Both the position numbers and the translations under genes were made by a program. A stretch of 64,000 nucleotides of DNA from assembly GCF_004353925.1 (NCBI RefSeq), contig NZ_SMOK01000008.1, forward strand, positions 104,362-168,361, in the 5' to 3' direction. Positions within the stretch are counted from its first letter, which is position 1. Every line of letters starts with the position of its first letter. The DNA comes from Pseudomonas sp. H9. Lineage in GTDB: Bacteria > Pseudomonadota > Gammaproteobacteria > Pseudomonadales > Pseudomonadaceae. A model generated the notes under the pieces. The model searched no databases, had not been told where the DNA came from, and worked only from the letters and a program-made list of their open reading frames with translations. Below, one piece after another: positions 1 to 8,824 of this stretch.

Positions 1-446
1 AGGATCAGGAACGGTGTGACGGCGCCAATCAGCACGATAACCTTCTGCACATCGAGGCACACCACCGCCACCACCACCAAGGTCACCAGCACGCTACCGA
101 CCAGCGCCGGAATGCCGAACTGCTGCTCAAGCAATGCACCGCCGCCTGCCAGCATCACTACCGTAACGCCGAACATGAAGAAGGTGATCAACAGGTCGAC
201 GAACAAGCCCAGGTAGCGCCCGCAAATGGCATACACCACATCTTTGTGCGACGCTGCCTGCAGCCGGTTGCCGAGCCCTGCCAGGGCCATGCCGAGAAAG
301 GTGAACAGCGCAGCGCTGATCAGCGTACCGAGCAGCCCCCACAGGCCGAAGTTGACGAAAAACAGCAACAGTTCCCGCCCTGAGGCAAAACCTGCACCCA
401 CGATCACGCCAATGAAGGCGCCTGCAATTTTAAGCTGTTCTTTCAT
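1..446 (-). CDS. YkvI-like integral membrane transporter (3' end cut by window)
   Basis: The first 148 residues of a polytopic membrane protein that runs off the left edge. It opens with a short cytoplasmic segment (MKEQLK) and a glycine-rich first helix containing GAFIGVIVGAGFASGREL, the amino-terminal pattern of the YkvI family within the APC transporter superfamily. About four hydrophobic segments are visible. The start is the ATG at 446, with GAGGGTTCGAG upstream. It is the third gene of a leftward unit, 73 bp after the RidA gene, so it may move the substrate or product of the upstream dehydrogenase. That role is inferred from context; substrates of the family are largely unknown. Family call good, function open. 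Confidence 0.75.
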   Translation of the reverse strand, partial: MKEQLKIAGAFIGVIVGAGFASGRELLLFFVNFGLWGLLGTLISAALFTFLGMALAGLGNRLQAASHKDVVYAICGRYLGLFVDLLITFFMFGVTVVMLAGGGALLEQQFGIPALVGSVLVTLVVVAVVCLDVQKVIVLIGAVTPFLI

Positions 447-519
447 CTCGAACCCTCTGGCATCTATGGCCCTGCTCGGACCTTGTTGTTTTTACCCAGC
501 ACCACGCAGGCAGAAGGTC

Positions 520-897
520 TTAGTCGTGACCGATCCAAGCCTGTACTTCGATCTCCACATCCACGCCCAGCGCCAGCCCCGCGCTCACGGTGGAACGCAC
601 GGGATATCCTTCGCCGAAGAAAGTTTTGTAGACCTCGTTGAAACCGGCGAAGTGGGCCATGTCAGACAACCACACCGTGGCCTTGACCACCTGCCCGAAG
701 CCGACACCGCACTCGGCCAGGGTTTCGCCGATGCGCTCCAGGGTGGCCTGGGTCTGGGTCTGGATGTCGCCACGTACCACTTCACCGCTGGCGGTCATCG
801 GCACCTGACCGGAAAGAAAGACAAAGCCGCCAACCTTGATGGCCTTGGAAAACGGAAACGGCAGGTGGCTGGGAATACGTTCAATGGTCGAGCTCAT
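520..897 (-). CDS. RidA/YjgF/YER057c family reactive-imine deaminase
   Basis: A 125-residue protein of normal RidA length. Family landmarks are FLSGQVPM (about residues 27-34) and the late VEIEVQAWIG strand. RidA proteins are cytosolic trimers that hydrolyse enamine/imine intermediates to ketoacids and ammonia. The archetype uses an arginine near position 105; here RSTVSAGLA supplies an Arg (R101) at about that place. The gene lies 20 bp downstream of an FAD-dependent amino-acid dehydrogenase, whose immediate product is an imino acid, so the pairing is chemically coherent and probably co-transcribed. It may be specialised for that product rather than being the housekeeping RidA. Confidence 0.9.
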   Translation of the reverse strand: MSSTIERIPSHLPFPFSKAIKVGGFVFLSGQVPMTASGEVVRGDIQTQTQATLERIGETLAECGVGFGQVVKATVWLSDMAHFAGFNEVYKTFFGEGYPVRSTVSAGLALGVDVEIEVQAWIGHD

Positions 898-917
898 GGA
901 AAAGTCCTTCTGGGTAA

Positions 918-2048
918 TTAACGAAAACGCGCTGGCGACAAGCGTTGCGGCTCGACACCTTCGCGGTGCAATGAAGCGGGAAGCGGCTGGTCCAGCAGCA
1001 ACGTACAGGCCAACTGCGACACCCCGGCCGCCGACTGGATGCCATAGCCGCCCTGGGCTGCCAGCCAGAAAAACGCAGGGTTTTGCGGGTCGCGGCCAAT
1101 GACCAGGTCACCATCGGCGACGAAGGAGCGCAGCCCGGCCCAGGTATGGCTGGGCCGACGGATCGTCAACGTGGTCAGGGCTTCGATGTTGTAGATGCCG
1201 ATGGCTACGTCGAGCTCTTCTGGCATTACGTCCTGTGGCGCAACCGGGTCGGCATTGGCTGGCGAGCCGAGCAACTGGCCAGCGTCGGGTTTGAAATAGA
1301 AACTCTCGTCCACGCCAATGACCGCTGGCCACTGGGCAAACGCCTGATCGTGCGGCCCGTCGAACGTGAACGCACTACGCCGGCACGGCTGCAAGCCCAC
1401 CGGCGGCACACCGCAGAGTGAAGCGACTTGATCGGCCCAGGCGCCAGCAGCGTTGATCAACTGACGTGCCTGCACCACGCTGCCATCGGCCAGGTGCAGA
1501 TGCCACAGGCCATCGGCAAAACAGCCCTCGACCAGTTCAGCATTGCAGCGCAGCTCACCACCAGCCTGACGGAAGCCACGCAGAAAGCCCTGGTGCAAGG
1601 CATGTACATCAAGGTCCATCGCGCCCGGCTCATGGTAGGCGCCGACAATGGCCTCACCCCGCAGGCTCGGCACCATCGCCACCGCAGCCTCAGAGTCGAG
1701 CAGATGCACTTCGGTGCCATTGGCCAGGTTCTGCGCGTAACTGCTGGCGAGCAGCTCCTGTTGCTCAAGGTTGGCAACGTACAGACAGCCGCGTGGTTCA
1801 AGCAGCCGGTGCTCACAGAAACCTTCCGGAGGCGACTCGTAGAAAGCCCGGCTGGCGCGGGTCAACGCCTGAATCTGCGCCGTGCCATAGGCCTCCATGA
1901 ACATCGCTGCCGAACGCCCGGTGGAGTGGTAGCCGGCTTGCGATTCACGCTCGAGCAACAGCACCTTTTGCTGGTCTGCCAGCCGGTACCCCAGGGACGC
2001 ACCCGCAATACCGGCACCAATGATCACGCTGTCAAATGTCTGCGTCAT
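918..2048 (-). CDS. FAD-dependent D-amino-acid dehydrogenase-like oxidoreductase (DauA-like)
   Basis: A 376-residue DAO-superfamily flavoprotein. The dinucleotide-binding motif GAGIAGAS lies at residues 11-18, followed by E33 for the FAD ribose and the GYHSTGRSAA segment (39-48). The carboxyl half carries LLGSPANADPV, TIRRPSHTWAGLRSFVADGD and AAQGGYGIQ. The overall pattern follows P. aeruginosa D-arginine dehydrogenase as I recall it, but two substrate-contact positions differ: Met49 stands where that enzyme has His48, and Cys88 where it has Glu87, the residue that favours cationic side chains. Tyr54 (Tyr53 equivalent) is kept. I infer oxidation of a D-amino acid, probably not D-Arg. The ATG at 2048 is preferred over an upstream extension that lacks homology and would cover the promoter. 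First gene of the unit with RidA and the YkvI-like protein. Confidence 0.85.
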   Translation of the reverse strand: MTQTFDSVIIGAGIAGASLGYRLADQQKVLLLERESQAGYHSTGRSAAMFMEAYGTAQIQALTRASRAFYESPPEGFCEHRLLEPRGCLYVANLEQQELLASSYAQNLANGTEVHLLDSEAAVAMVPSLRGEAIVGAYHEPGAMDLDVHALHQGFLRGFRQAGGELRCNAELVEGCFADGLWHLHLADGSVVQARQLINAAGAWADQVASLCGVPPVGLQPCRRSAFTFDGPHDQAFAQWPAVIGVDESFYFKPDAGQLLGSPANADPVAPQDVMPEELDVAIGIYNIEALTTLTIRRPSHTWAGLRSFVADGDLVIGRDPQNPAFFWLAAQGGYGIQSAAGVSQLACTLLLDQPLPASLHREGVEPQRLSPARFR

Positions 2049-2087
2049 AACCTTGCCAATGCCTGAAAGAAAATTGAAATTATCACT

Positions 2088-2113
2088 TATGAGAATTCTA
2101 ATATATGAGAATT
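2088..2113. promoter_or_regulatory. Direct repeat TATGAGAATT, candidate operator of the XRE regulator
   Basis: Two exact copies of TATGAGAATT (2088-2097 and 2104-2113) with a 16-bp register lie in the 125-bp AT-rich gap between the divergent dehydrogenase and XRE-cupin genes. The position suggests an operator for both promoters. Binding by the neighbouring regulator is inference. Confidence 0.5.
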
Positions 2114-2173
2114 TACGATTAGGCAAGCGCCCACGGTAAGATGCCCTTCCGAAATGCCTGACCGAGACCCTTG

Positions 2174-2794
2174 ATGAGTGACCGCTCCCCTGCCGCCGAC
2201 CGCGCTGGTTCACATTCCCCGATCGACCGCAGTGAAGTCGGTGCCCGCCTGCGCACCGTGCGCAAAAGTCAGCAACTGACCCTCAAGCAATTGTCGGAAC
2301 GCTCCGGCGTGCCGGTATCGACCTTGTCGAAAATGGAGTTGGCGCAGGTGTCGGTGAGCTACGAGAAACTCGCCGCAGCAGCACGGGCGCTGAATGTCGA
2401 CATCGCCCAACTGTTTCGTTCAGCGGAGATGGGCGAAGTGCCGGCGTCGACCACCGTAGTGGTTCATCCACTGCCTTCAGGCCCGGGCTACAGCACCGGA
2501 ACTTACGAATATCAGCTGATTGCCGGGGAGTTTCCCGAGCGCCTGATGACGCCGATGTACGCCCGCATCATTGCCCGTGAGCGGCAACAGTTCGACGAAT
2601 TCATCCGCCACCCCGGGCAGGAATTTGCCCTGGTGTTAAATGGCCGGGTACGGATTGTGTTCGAGACGGGGGAGTCTGTGAGCATTGGCGAGCAAGAGAC
2701 TGCGTACTTCAACAGCAACGTCGGGCATATCTACCTGTCGGAGAGTGAAGACGGCAGCGATGCCCAAGTCATGGTGGTGATGACTGACCGGTAG
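2174..2794 (+). CDS. XRE-family transcriptional regulator with C-terminal cupin domain
   Basis: A 206-residue protein. The helix-turn-helix spans about residues 20-80 (VGARLRTVRKSQQLTLKQLS, then SGVPVSTLSKMELAQ). A cupin fold follows at about 120-205, with HPGQEFALVLNGRVR and an ATP-independent ligand pocket pattern. This class (PuuR/SutR-like) usually controls an adjacent amino-acid or amine catabolic gene in response to a small ligand. It is divergent from the dehydrogenase unit, whose regulator it probably is. ATG 2174 is chosen; a TTG directly before it would add one residue. The stop codon TAG is contributed by the first bases of a REP element. Confidence 0.9.
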   Translation: MSDRSPAADRAGSHSPIDRSEVGARLRTVRKSQQLTLKQLSERSGVPVSTLSKMELAQVSVSYEKLAAAARALNVDIAQLFRSAEMGEVPASTTVVVHPLPSGPGYSTGTYEYQLIAGEFPERLMTPMYARIIARERQQFDEFIRHPGQEFALVLNGRVRIVFETGESVSIGEQETAYFNSNVGHIYLSESEDGSDAQVMVVMTDR

Positions 2795-2860
2795 GAGCGG
2801 GCTTGCCCCGCGATGCAATGCTACAGACACACCGCAATCGCGGGGCAAGCCCGCTCCTAC
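2791..2860. repeat. REP pair (inverted), copy 1
   Basis: Two inverted arms: GTAGGAGCGGGCTTGCCCCG starts at 2791 and its complement ends at 2860, separated by about 20 bases. The left arm supplies the stop codon of the XRE gene (2792-2794). Confidence 0.9.
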
Positions 2861-2968
2861 AGCAGGAGTTCGGTTATAACCTAATAACGAACTAGTCTAT
2901 TTCGCTATAAAAAAACCTTTATGCTGGCTGGCATCCGATCACGGGCACGTTGGGCGTTTAGGTAGATT

Positions 2969-3754
2969 ATGGATGTAGGTTCGTTTGGCTTCACCATTGC
3001 TGGCCTTATCGTAGGTTTCATCGTCGGCATGACCGGCGTTGGCGGCGGTTCTCTGATGACTCCGATCCTGCTGTGGTTCGGCATCAGCCCGGCCACCGCC
3101 GTGGGCACTGACCTGTTGTATGCCGCAATCACCAAAGCCAGCGGCGTCTGGGTGCACAGCAAGCAGAAAAACATCGACTGGAAAATCACCGGTTGGCTGA
3201 CCCTGGGCAGCGTCCCGGCCGCCGCCGCAACCCTGTGGTTCCTTAGCACCCTGGATGCCGACACCCAGGCTGCCAACGCCGTGATCAAGCAAGGCCTGGC
3301 CGTTGTACTGGTGCTCACCGCCCTGGCCATTCTGTTCAAAAGCAAACTGCAGGCCTTCGCCAGTAAACACGCAGGCGATCGTTATCACTTGAGCGGCACC
3401 AGCCTCAACCTGTTGACCGTGGTCACCGGTATCATCCTCGGTGTCATGGTCTCGCTGACGTCCATCGGCGCTGGCGCGCTGGGTACGGTAGCGCTGTTTC
3501 TGCTCTACCCGTTTCTGGTCACCCGCCGCCTGGTCGGCACCGAAATCGCTCACGCGGTGCCGTTGACCCTGGTTGCAGGCCTGGGCCACGCCAGCATGGG
3601 CAACATGGATTGGTCATTGCTGGGTTATCTGCTGCTCGGCTCACTACCAGGTATCTACCTGGGCAGCCACCTGACCGGGCGTATTTCCGACAGCGTCCTG
3701 CGCCCTTGCCTGGCGGGTATGCTGCTGATGATCGGATACAAACTGGCGTTCTAA
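2969..3754 (+). CDS. TSUP-family (TauE/SafE) membrane exporter
   Basis: A 261-residue membrane protein with the TSUP first-repeat signature GLIVGFIVGMTGVGGGSLMT (residues 12-31) and an internal second repeat beginning near VTGIILGVMVSLTSIGAGAL. About seven to eight transmembrane helices. The family exports sulfite, sulfoacetate or related anions or takes up organic anions; the substrate cannot be read from sequence. It appears monocistronic, with a downstream hydrolase starting 28 bp after its stop on the same strand, so read-through is possible. ATG 2969 has TAGGTAG about 10 bases upstream. Confidence 0.88.
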   Translation: MDVGSFGFTIAGLIVGFIVGMTGVGGGSLMTPILLWFGISPATAVGTDLLYAAITKASGVWVHSKQKNIDWKITGWLTLGSVPAAAATLWFLSTLDADTQAANAVIKQGLAVVLVLTALAILFKSKLQAFASKHAGDRYHLSGTSLNLLTVVTGIILGVMVSLTSIGAGALGTVALFLLYPFLVTRRLVGTEIAHAVPLTLVAGLGHASMGNMDWSLLGYLLLGSLPGIYLGSHLTGRISDSVLRPCLAGMLLMIGYKLAF

Positions 3755-3782
3755 GTGCACGCCATCTGACACAGAGGTCCTG

Positions 3783-4400
3783 TTGACGCCCCTGCCCTCC
3801 AGACTCATCTTCCTCCCCGGCGCCTCGGGTAACACCGACTTCTGGCGCCCGGCGGCCCAACACCTTGCCCATCGCGCTCAACAGTTGCACATGGGCTGGC
3901 CTGGCTTTGGCTCCACGCCCGCAGATCCAGATGTACACGGCATGGATGATCTGGTATCCCGCTTACTCCCTCATATCGACCAACCCACTGCGCTGGTCGC
4001 GCAATCGATGGGGGGCATCGTGGCGGTGCGTGCGGCGCTGGAAAAGCCCGAACACATCACACATCTGGTGCTTAGCGTGACGTCCGGCGGAGTGAACATG
4101 CCAGCCTTCGGTGCCCGAGACTGGCGTTCGGCGTTCACCGCGGAGTTTCCGAGTTTGCCGCGCTGGTTCATCGATGATCACAGCGACCTCAGTGACCGCA
4201 TGGCCGAGCTACAGATGCCGGTTCTGTTGCTTTGGGGTGATAACGACCCGATCAGCCCGGTCAACGTGGGAGAACACCTTGCCCGACTATTGCCGAAGGC
4301 GGCGCTGCATGTGCTGCCAAACGCGGGACATGACCTCGGGTTGAGCCATGCCGCGCAGGTAGCCGGGCTGATAGACGAACATCTCCTGCTCACCACCTAA
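3783..4400 (+). CDS. Alpha/beta hydrolase
   Basis: A 205-residue alpha/beta-hydrolase fold protein. The oxyanion region is [10 protein letters not shown] (about residues 8-17), the nucleophile elbow is AQSMG (Ser near residue 75), the acid is in [10 protein letters not shown] and the catalytic His is in NAGHDLG. The elbow departs from canonical G-x-S-x-G at its first glycine, which is tolerated in some members. The start is a TTG at 3783, since no ATG keeps the first strand and AGAGGTCC lies just upstream. The 3' end overlaps the convergent chemoreceptor gene by 4 bp. Substrate unknown. Confidence 0.85.
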   Translation: MTPLPSRLIFLPGASGNTDFWRPAAQHLAHRAQQLHMGWPGFGSTPADPDVHGMDDLVSRLLPHIDQPTALVAQSMGGIVAVRAALEKPEHITHLVLSVTSGGVNMPAFGARDWRSAFTAEFPSLPRWFIDDHSDLSDRMAELQMPVLLLWGDNDPISPVNVGEHLARLLPKAALHVLPNAGHDLGLSHAAQVAGLIDEHLLLTT

Positions 4401-5962
4401 CGATTGAACCTGTCGACCAACGCGTACATCTCGTGCGCGGTATGCTCCAGCTCCAGCCCCAACGTAGCGGAGCTGGCGGCGATATCGACGTTCTGCTCCG
4501 AGACCTGAGCGATGGTCGTGATCTGCCGGCTGATGTCTTCGGCCACATGGGCTTGCTGCTCGGAGGCAGCCGCCATTTGTTCCGTCATCTGATGGATGCG
4601 CTCCACGGCGACACTGATTCCGTCGAGGGCATTTTGCGTGGCGATCACCTGATCCACCCCGGCGTGAGCTTCATCACTGCCTTGGCGGGCAATCTCCACC
4701 GCCTGGTTGGCCGCACCGTGCAACGACTGAATAATGCTTTGAATGGTTTCAGTCGATTCCTGGGTCTTGAAGGCCAACGCTCGCACCTCATCGGCAACCA
4801 CCGCAAATCCACGTCCCTGTTCCCCGGCACGCGCAGCTTCAATCGCGGCGTTGAGCGCCAGCAGGTTGGTCTGATCGGCGATCTGCCGGATCATGTTCGA
4901 GGCGATCTGAATCGACTGGGTTTCATCCGCGAAATGCTCCACCGACTGACTGATCTGATTCACCGTCTGCTGCAACGTCTCAATCACAACGCGCGTCTTG
5001 CCCGCTTCCTCGGAGCCCACCTGGGTCAGCTGGTTAACGCCCTCGGCTTCTCGGGCGGTGTCATGAATGTGACTGGACACCTCGGCAATCGACGCCGCCA
5101 TCTGCGTCATGGCGGTGGCGGCCATGTCAGTTTCATCACGTTGGCGTTGCAGTGACAACTCCGATGCCTGCGCCAGCTTCCCGCTTTCAGTGGCCATGGA
5201 CTCGGTCTGGCTGGCGTAGTCACCCGAACGGCTCAGCGCGGTACGCAACTTGGCCTGCTCGCTGATCAGCGCCATCATCAGTTGCGCAACCGGGCCCTGC
5301 TCGTCGGTGTAGGTACGGGCGATCAACTCGCTGTCAAAACTGTCTGGTGTCACGCGTCTGGCCTCGGCGAAGCGGCGTTGCAGGCGCCACTGGGCCGCAA
5401 CCTGCATGCCGATGAAACCACAGGCCACAGCTGCAATGGCCGGCCAGCTATCCAGATAAATCACGGCGGCCACAACAGGAATGCCCAGTACTACCGGTGC
5501 AAGCCCGTGCTCGATCACAGAACCCATCAAGCGCTTGATATCGCCGCTACGCTTGCCCGTACGCATGCGCTCATACACTGCCGAAGCACGCTCGATGTCG
5601 GCCCGCTGCGGCTTGACCCTGACCGACTCGTAACCCACAACCGTATTGCCTTCCAGCACTGGCGTGATATAGGCACTGACCCAATAGTGATCGCCATTGC
5701 GACACCGATTCTTGACGATACCCATCCAGCTTTTGCCTGCCTTCAAGTACGACCACATATGGGCAAAGACTGCTTCCGGCATATCGGGGTGGCGCACGAT
5801 GTTGTGCGCACTGCCCATTAGCTCCTCACGGCTGAAACCGCTGATTGCCACCAGCTCGTCATTGCAGTAGGTCAGATTGCCCTGCAGGTCGGTGGCCGAT
5901 ATCAGCCGCTGCTCGTTCTGGAAGATGACTTCCTGCTGGGTGACCGGCAGATTGGTTTTCAT
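4397..5962 (-). CDS. PAS-containing methyl-accepting chemotaxis protein (Aer-like)
   Basis: A 521-residue receptor without a periplasmic sensor. A PAS domain occupies about residues 18-125 ([43 protein letters not shown]), followed by a hydrophobic hairpin (about 150-190, [17 protein letters not shown] then [13 protein letters not shown]) and a long signalling domain whose tip contains [20 protein letters not shown]. This is the architecture of the energy-taxis receptor Aer, which reads redox state through FAD bound in the PAS domain. FAD binding is inferred from the class. It overlaps the hydrolase tail by 4 bp in convergent orientation, which carries no functional meaning. Confidence 0.92.
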   Translation of the reverse strand: MKTNLPVTQQEVIFQNEQRLISATDLQGNLTYCNDELVAISGFSREELMGSAHNIVRHPDMPEAVFAHMWSYLKAGKSWMGIVKNRCRNGDHYWVSAYITPVLEGNTVVGYESVRVKPQRADIERASAVYERMRTGKRSGDIKRLMGSVIEHGLAPVVLGIPVVAAVIYLDSWPAIAAVACGFIGMQVAAQWRLQRRFAEARRVTPDSFDSELIARTYTDEQGPVAQLMMALISEQAKLRTALSRSGDYASQTESMATESGKLAQASELSLQRQRDETDMAATAMTQMAASIAEVSSHIHDTAREAEGVNQLTQVGSEEAGKTRVVIETLQQTVNQISQSVEHFADETQSIQIASNMIRQIADQTNLLALNAAIEAARAGEQGRGFAVVADEVRALAFKTQESTETIQSIIQSLHGAANQAVEIARQGSDEAHAGVDQVIATQNALDGISVAVERIHQMTEQMAAASEQQAHVAEDISRQITTIAQVSEQNVDIAASSATLGLELEHTAHEMYALVDRFNR

Positions 5963-6080
5963 AATCGGGTATCCGTGAGTGCGTAAATCAATTCAGTACA
6001 GATACCCTTATTTTATGCATGGCAATTAGCCACAACCCATCAATAGAGTGAGCGTGGCTATAGCGATAAGGAATAGCTGA

Positions 6081-7049
6081 TCAATCAGCTGCGGCGTCAT
6101 CCGCCGGAGACTGAGTGGCCAGCGTCAAACACTCTCGGAACAACCGTGCAGCCGGATCGAGTGTTCGGCTGGCCGAGTAAAAGCATCCAATGCTGCCGAA
6201 ACGCATAGGCTTGCCTAGATCAAACGCCTTGAGCTTGCCCCCAAGGGCCAGTTGTTGAGCGGTTTGAACCGAGAAAAAGCCGACGGTGCGTTGATCTTGC
6301 ATCAGTTCATAGTTGGTCAGTGCCGCGACCGACTCGATCACGTTCACAGGCGGCTCAAGGCCCTGCTCTTCAAACAGGCTATCGACGGTGCGACGAAGCA
6401 AGCCACTGCGTGGGGGCAGTATCCAAGGGAAGTTATGCAATGCCGCCAGGCTCACAGGTTGGCTGCACACATGCAGTGGATGGTTGGCGCCGGCGACGAT
6501 GCACAGCCCTTCTTCGCACAGCACATCGACGTTCAGCCGTGGCTCATATTCGTGCCAGCGCCAATCATCGGGGATCCGTCCGACCACTATATCCAGCTCA
6601 CCGGCCAGCAAACTGGAGAACAACTGATCCATATGACCAACGCGCACCGTTACCAGGACGCCTGGTGCGCTTTCCTTGAGCAGGCGTAATGTGTGCGGCA
6701 CCAGTAACGCTGAAGTAGAGGTCAGGGAACCGACCATCACCTGGCCGGTGGTGCCGCTATGGTAGGCATTGACCTCATCGGTCAGGCTGCGCAGCTCGGT
6801 CAACATGGCATGAACCCGGCGCTCCACAACCTTGCCCAGGTCCGTGGCATGTACTCCACGGTTACCTCGTACCAATAGGTCTGCGCCGAGGAAGGTTTCC
6901 ATCTCACGAATGATCTTGGTCACCGCTGGTTGGGTCAGGTTCAGTGCCTGGGCAGCCCCCACCAGTGAACCACTACGCAGCACTTGGTCGAAGACCACCA
7001 ACTGATAAAGCTTGAGTTTGCGGGCAACGGAAACCACGGTTGACTTCAT
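6081..7049 (-). CDS. LysR-family transcriptional regulator
   Basis: A 322-residue LTTR. The winged helix is at about residues 10-70 (LKLYQLVVFDQVLRSGSLVG, AQALNLTQPAVTKIIREME), with the effector domain from about 95 to 300. RGVHATDLG in the wing resembles the PcaQ/GbpR subgroup. ATG 7049 is chosen: it gives the usual short lead before the HTH, while a start at 7082 adds eleven residues without support. It diverges from the exported alpha-hydroxyacid oxidase gene across a 380-bp gap, so that gene is the likeliest target. Confidence 0.88.
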   Translation of the reverse strand: MKSTVVSVARKLKLYQLVVFDQVLRSGSLVGAAQALNLTQPAVTKIIREMETFLGADLLVRGNRGVHATDLGKVVERRVHAMLTELRSLTDEVNAYHSGTTGQVMVGSLTSTSALLVPHTLRLLKESAPGVLVTVRVGHMDQLFSSLLAGELDIVVGRIPDDWRWHEYEPRLNVDVLCEEGLCIVAGANHPLHVCSQPVSLAALHNFPWILPPRSGLLRRTVDSLFEEQGLEPPVNVIESVAALTNYELMQDQRTVGFFSVQTAQQLALGGKLKAFDLGKPMRFGSIGCFYSASRTLDPAARLFRECLTLATQSPADDAAAD

Positions 7050-7429
7050 GCATAACACCTGGGAACCATCGAGTGTCGCCACCGTTTAACGATGCCTACT
7101 CGAAAGACGAACACGTCCCTACTTTTTATTAACTTTCACACCAGAACGTCAGCGCACAGGCGAGGAGTTATTCATTCCCTTAAAGCCAATATAGAATTCG
7201 TGCAGATAATAAAATTGATACAGATCATTAATTCAGAAGTGCAATTAGCGTAAAGGCGCCGGATGACAGACTGTTAAATTCAACTCTTGGACGCCTGAAT
7301 GCTTCAGCGCCATCAAATACCCCCACGCTTACCGGTTCTAAAAACAGAACGCTGCATCTCAGTCATCCCCTCACTGCCAGCACGTTTCCACGGGCAAAAT
7401 ACTCGCTGAGTAATGAAGAGGTTTACCCG
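7050..7429. other. Intergenic region between LysR gene and hydroxyacid oxidase
   Basis: 380 bases with no convincing gene. The middle (about 7180-7260) is AT-rich, in contrast to flanking GC-rich coding sequence, as expected of divergent promoters. The oxidase has a clear ribosome site, GAAGAGG, at 7414-7420. I could not identify a reliable LysR T-N11-A box. Confidence 0.5.
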
Positions 7430-8641
7430 ATGAAAACACCACCACTAAGTAAGATGGCATTAGCCTCCGGCCTGCTGACAGCCGTGCTTTCGCTCAACGT
7501 CGCTCAGGCTCAGGAATACCGGGCCAGTGACGCCGAAAAGGCGATCAAGATTGTAAACATCGGTGCCCTCGAAGCTGAAGTCAAAGCCAGCATGGACAAA
7601 GGTGCATTTGGTTACATCCGCGGCGGCGCCGAAGATGAAAACAATATGCGCAGTAATACCGAGCACTTTGACAAGAAATACATCATGCCCCGCATCATGC
7701 AGGGTATCGAGCGCACTGACATCGACCTGTCCACTGAACTGCTTGGCATCAAACTGAAGACGCCAATCATTCAGGCGCCTATGGCCGCCCAGGGCCTGGC
7801 CCATAAAGAAGGTGAAATCGCTACAGCCCGAGGCATGGCCAAAGCAGGCTCGATATTTTCTCTGAGCACCTACGGAAACAAGACCATCGAAGAGGTTGCA
7901 ACCGCCTCCAAAAACAACCCTTTCTTCTTCCAGCTCTATATGAGCAAGAACGAGAAGTTCAATGAGTTCACACTGAAAAAAGCCAGGCAATTCGGTGCCA
8001 AGGCCATCATTCTGACCGTTGACTCTCCGGTGGGCGGCCACCGCGAAGATGACATCCGTAACAACTTCCAGTTCCCACTGGGCTTTGCCAACCTGGAACT
8101 GTTCGCCAAGCAGAACAGCGACGGCTCGAAAACTGGCAAGGGTTCCGGTATCAGTGAAATCTATGCGCAAGCGAAGCAGGCATTCACGCCAGCAGATATT
8201 GCCTATGTACAGAAACTGTCGGGCCTGCCTGTGATTGTGAAAGGTGTGCAGTCTCCTGAAGACGCCGACATGGCCATCAAAGCGGGAGCCGCAGCGATCT
8301 GGGTATCCAACCACGGCGGTCGCCAACTGGACAGCGGCCCTTCGTCCTTCGATGTGCTGCCAGGGATTGCCAAGGTCGTGAACAAGCGCGTGCCGATTAT
8401 CTTCGACAGTGGCGTACGCCGTGGCTCGCATGTCTTCAAAGCATTGGCCAGTGGTGCTGACATCGTTGCCGTAGGCCGCCCGATTCTCTACGGCCTTCAC
8501 CTTGGCGGCTCGGAAGGTGTGAACTCGGTGATTGAACACCTGAACAAGGAGCTGAGCATTAACATGATGCTCGGGGGTGCGAAAAACATCGAAGCGGTGA
8601 AGAGCACCAAGCTTTACACCGACAAAGATTTTGAAGGCTAA
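7430..8641 (+). CDS. Exported FMN-dependent alpha-hydroxy-acid oxidase (lactate oxidase-like)
   Basis: A 403-residue protein. An apparent Sec signal peptide (Lys at 2 and 8, hydrophobic 9-24, cleavage after AQA near residue 27) precedes a full FMN alpha-hydroxyacid oxidase domain: YIRGGAEDEN near the start, PIIQAPMAAQGL, FFFQLYMSKN, the active-site run SNHGGRQLDSGPSS with the base His, and FDSGVRRGSHVFKALASGAD for FMN phosphate. The family oxidises L-lactate, glycolate or mandelate to oxo acids. No twin-arginine motif is present, so export would precede FMN loading. Single gene, closed by a strong terminator. Likely under the divergent LysR protein. The substrate is open; lactate is the default guess. 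Confidence 0.88.
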   Translation: MKTPPLSKMALASGLLTAVLSLNVAQAQEYRASDAEKAIKIVNIGALEAEVKASMDKGAFGYIRGGAEDENNMRSNTEHFDKKYIMPRIMQGIERTDIDLSTELLGIKLKTPIIQAPMAAQGLAHKEGEIATARGMAKAGSIFSLSTYGNKTIEEVATASKNNPFFFQLYMSKNEKFNEFTLKKARQFGAKAIILTVDSPVGGHREDDIRNNFQFPLGFANLELFAKQNSDGSKTGKGSGISEIYAQAKQAFTPADIAYVQKLSGLPVIVKGVQSPEDADMAIKAGAAAIWVSNHGGRQLDSGPSSFDVLPGIAKVVNKRVPIIFDSGVRRGSHVFKALASGADIVAVGRPILYGLHLGGSEGVNSVIEHLNKELSINMMLGGAKNIEAVKSTKLYTDKDFEG

Positions 8642-8667
8642 GGCCTTCGAGCTGAACTGAAACACGG

Positions 8668-8699
8668 GAAACGCCCGCTCGCTGTCGAGCGGGCGTTTC
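8668..8699 (+). terminator. Rho-independent terminator after hydroxyacid oxidase
   Basis: Perfect 14-bp stem GAAACGCCCGCTCG / CGAGCGGGCGTTTC with a CTGT loop, 26 bases after the stop codon; the 3' arm ends in a short T tract. Confidence 0.85.
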
Positions 8700-8824
8700 T
8701 CATTGCGGGCGGATGTCCGGCAGTATTGGTAGACTATGGCATCGTTGTTACAGGTACACACCGCTAGACAAAGCTGGCTGTACCACTCAAACGCCCCTGA
8801 ATGGCTACAAACGCGTCGTAGAAC

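Noticed and set aside
4397..4400. Four-base overlap of hydrolase and chemoreceptor as coupling
   Set aside because: The genes are convergent, so translational coupling is impossible.
7460..8761. 433-codon open frame on minus opposite the hydroxyacid oxidase
   Set aside because: Runs through the oxidase terminator; residues are a complement artefact.
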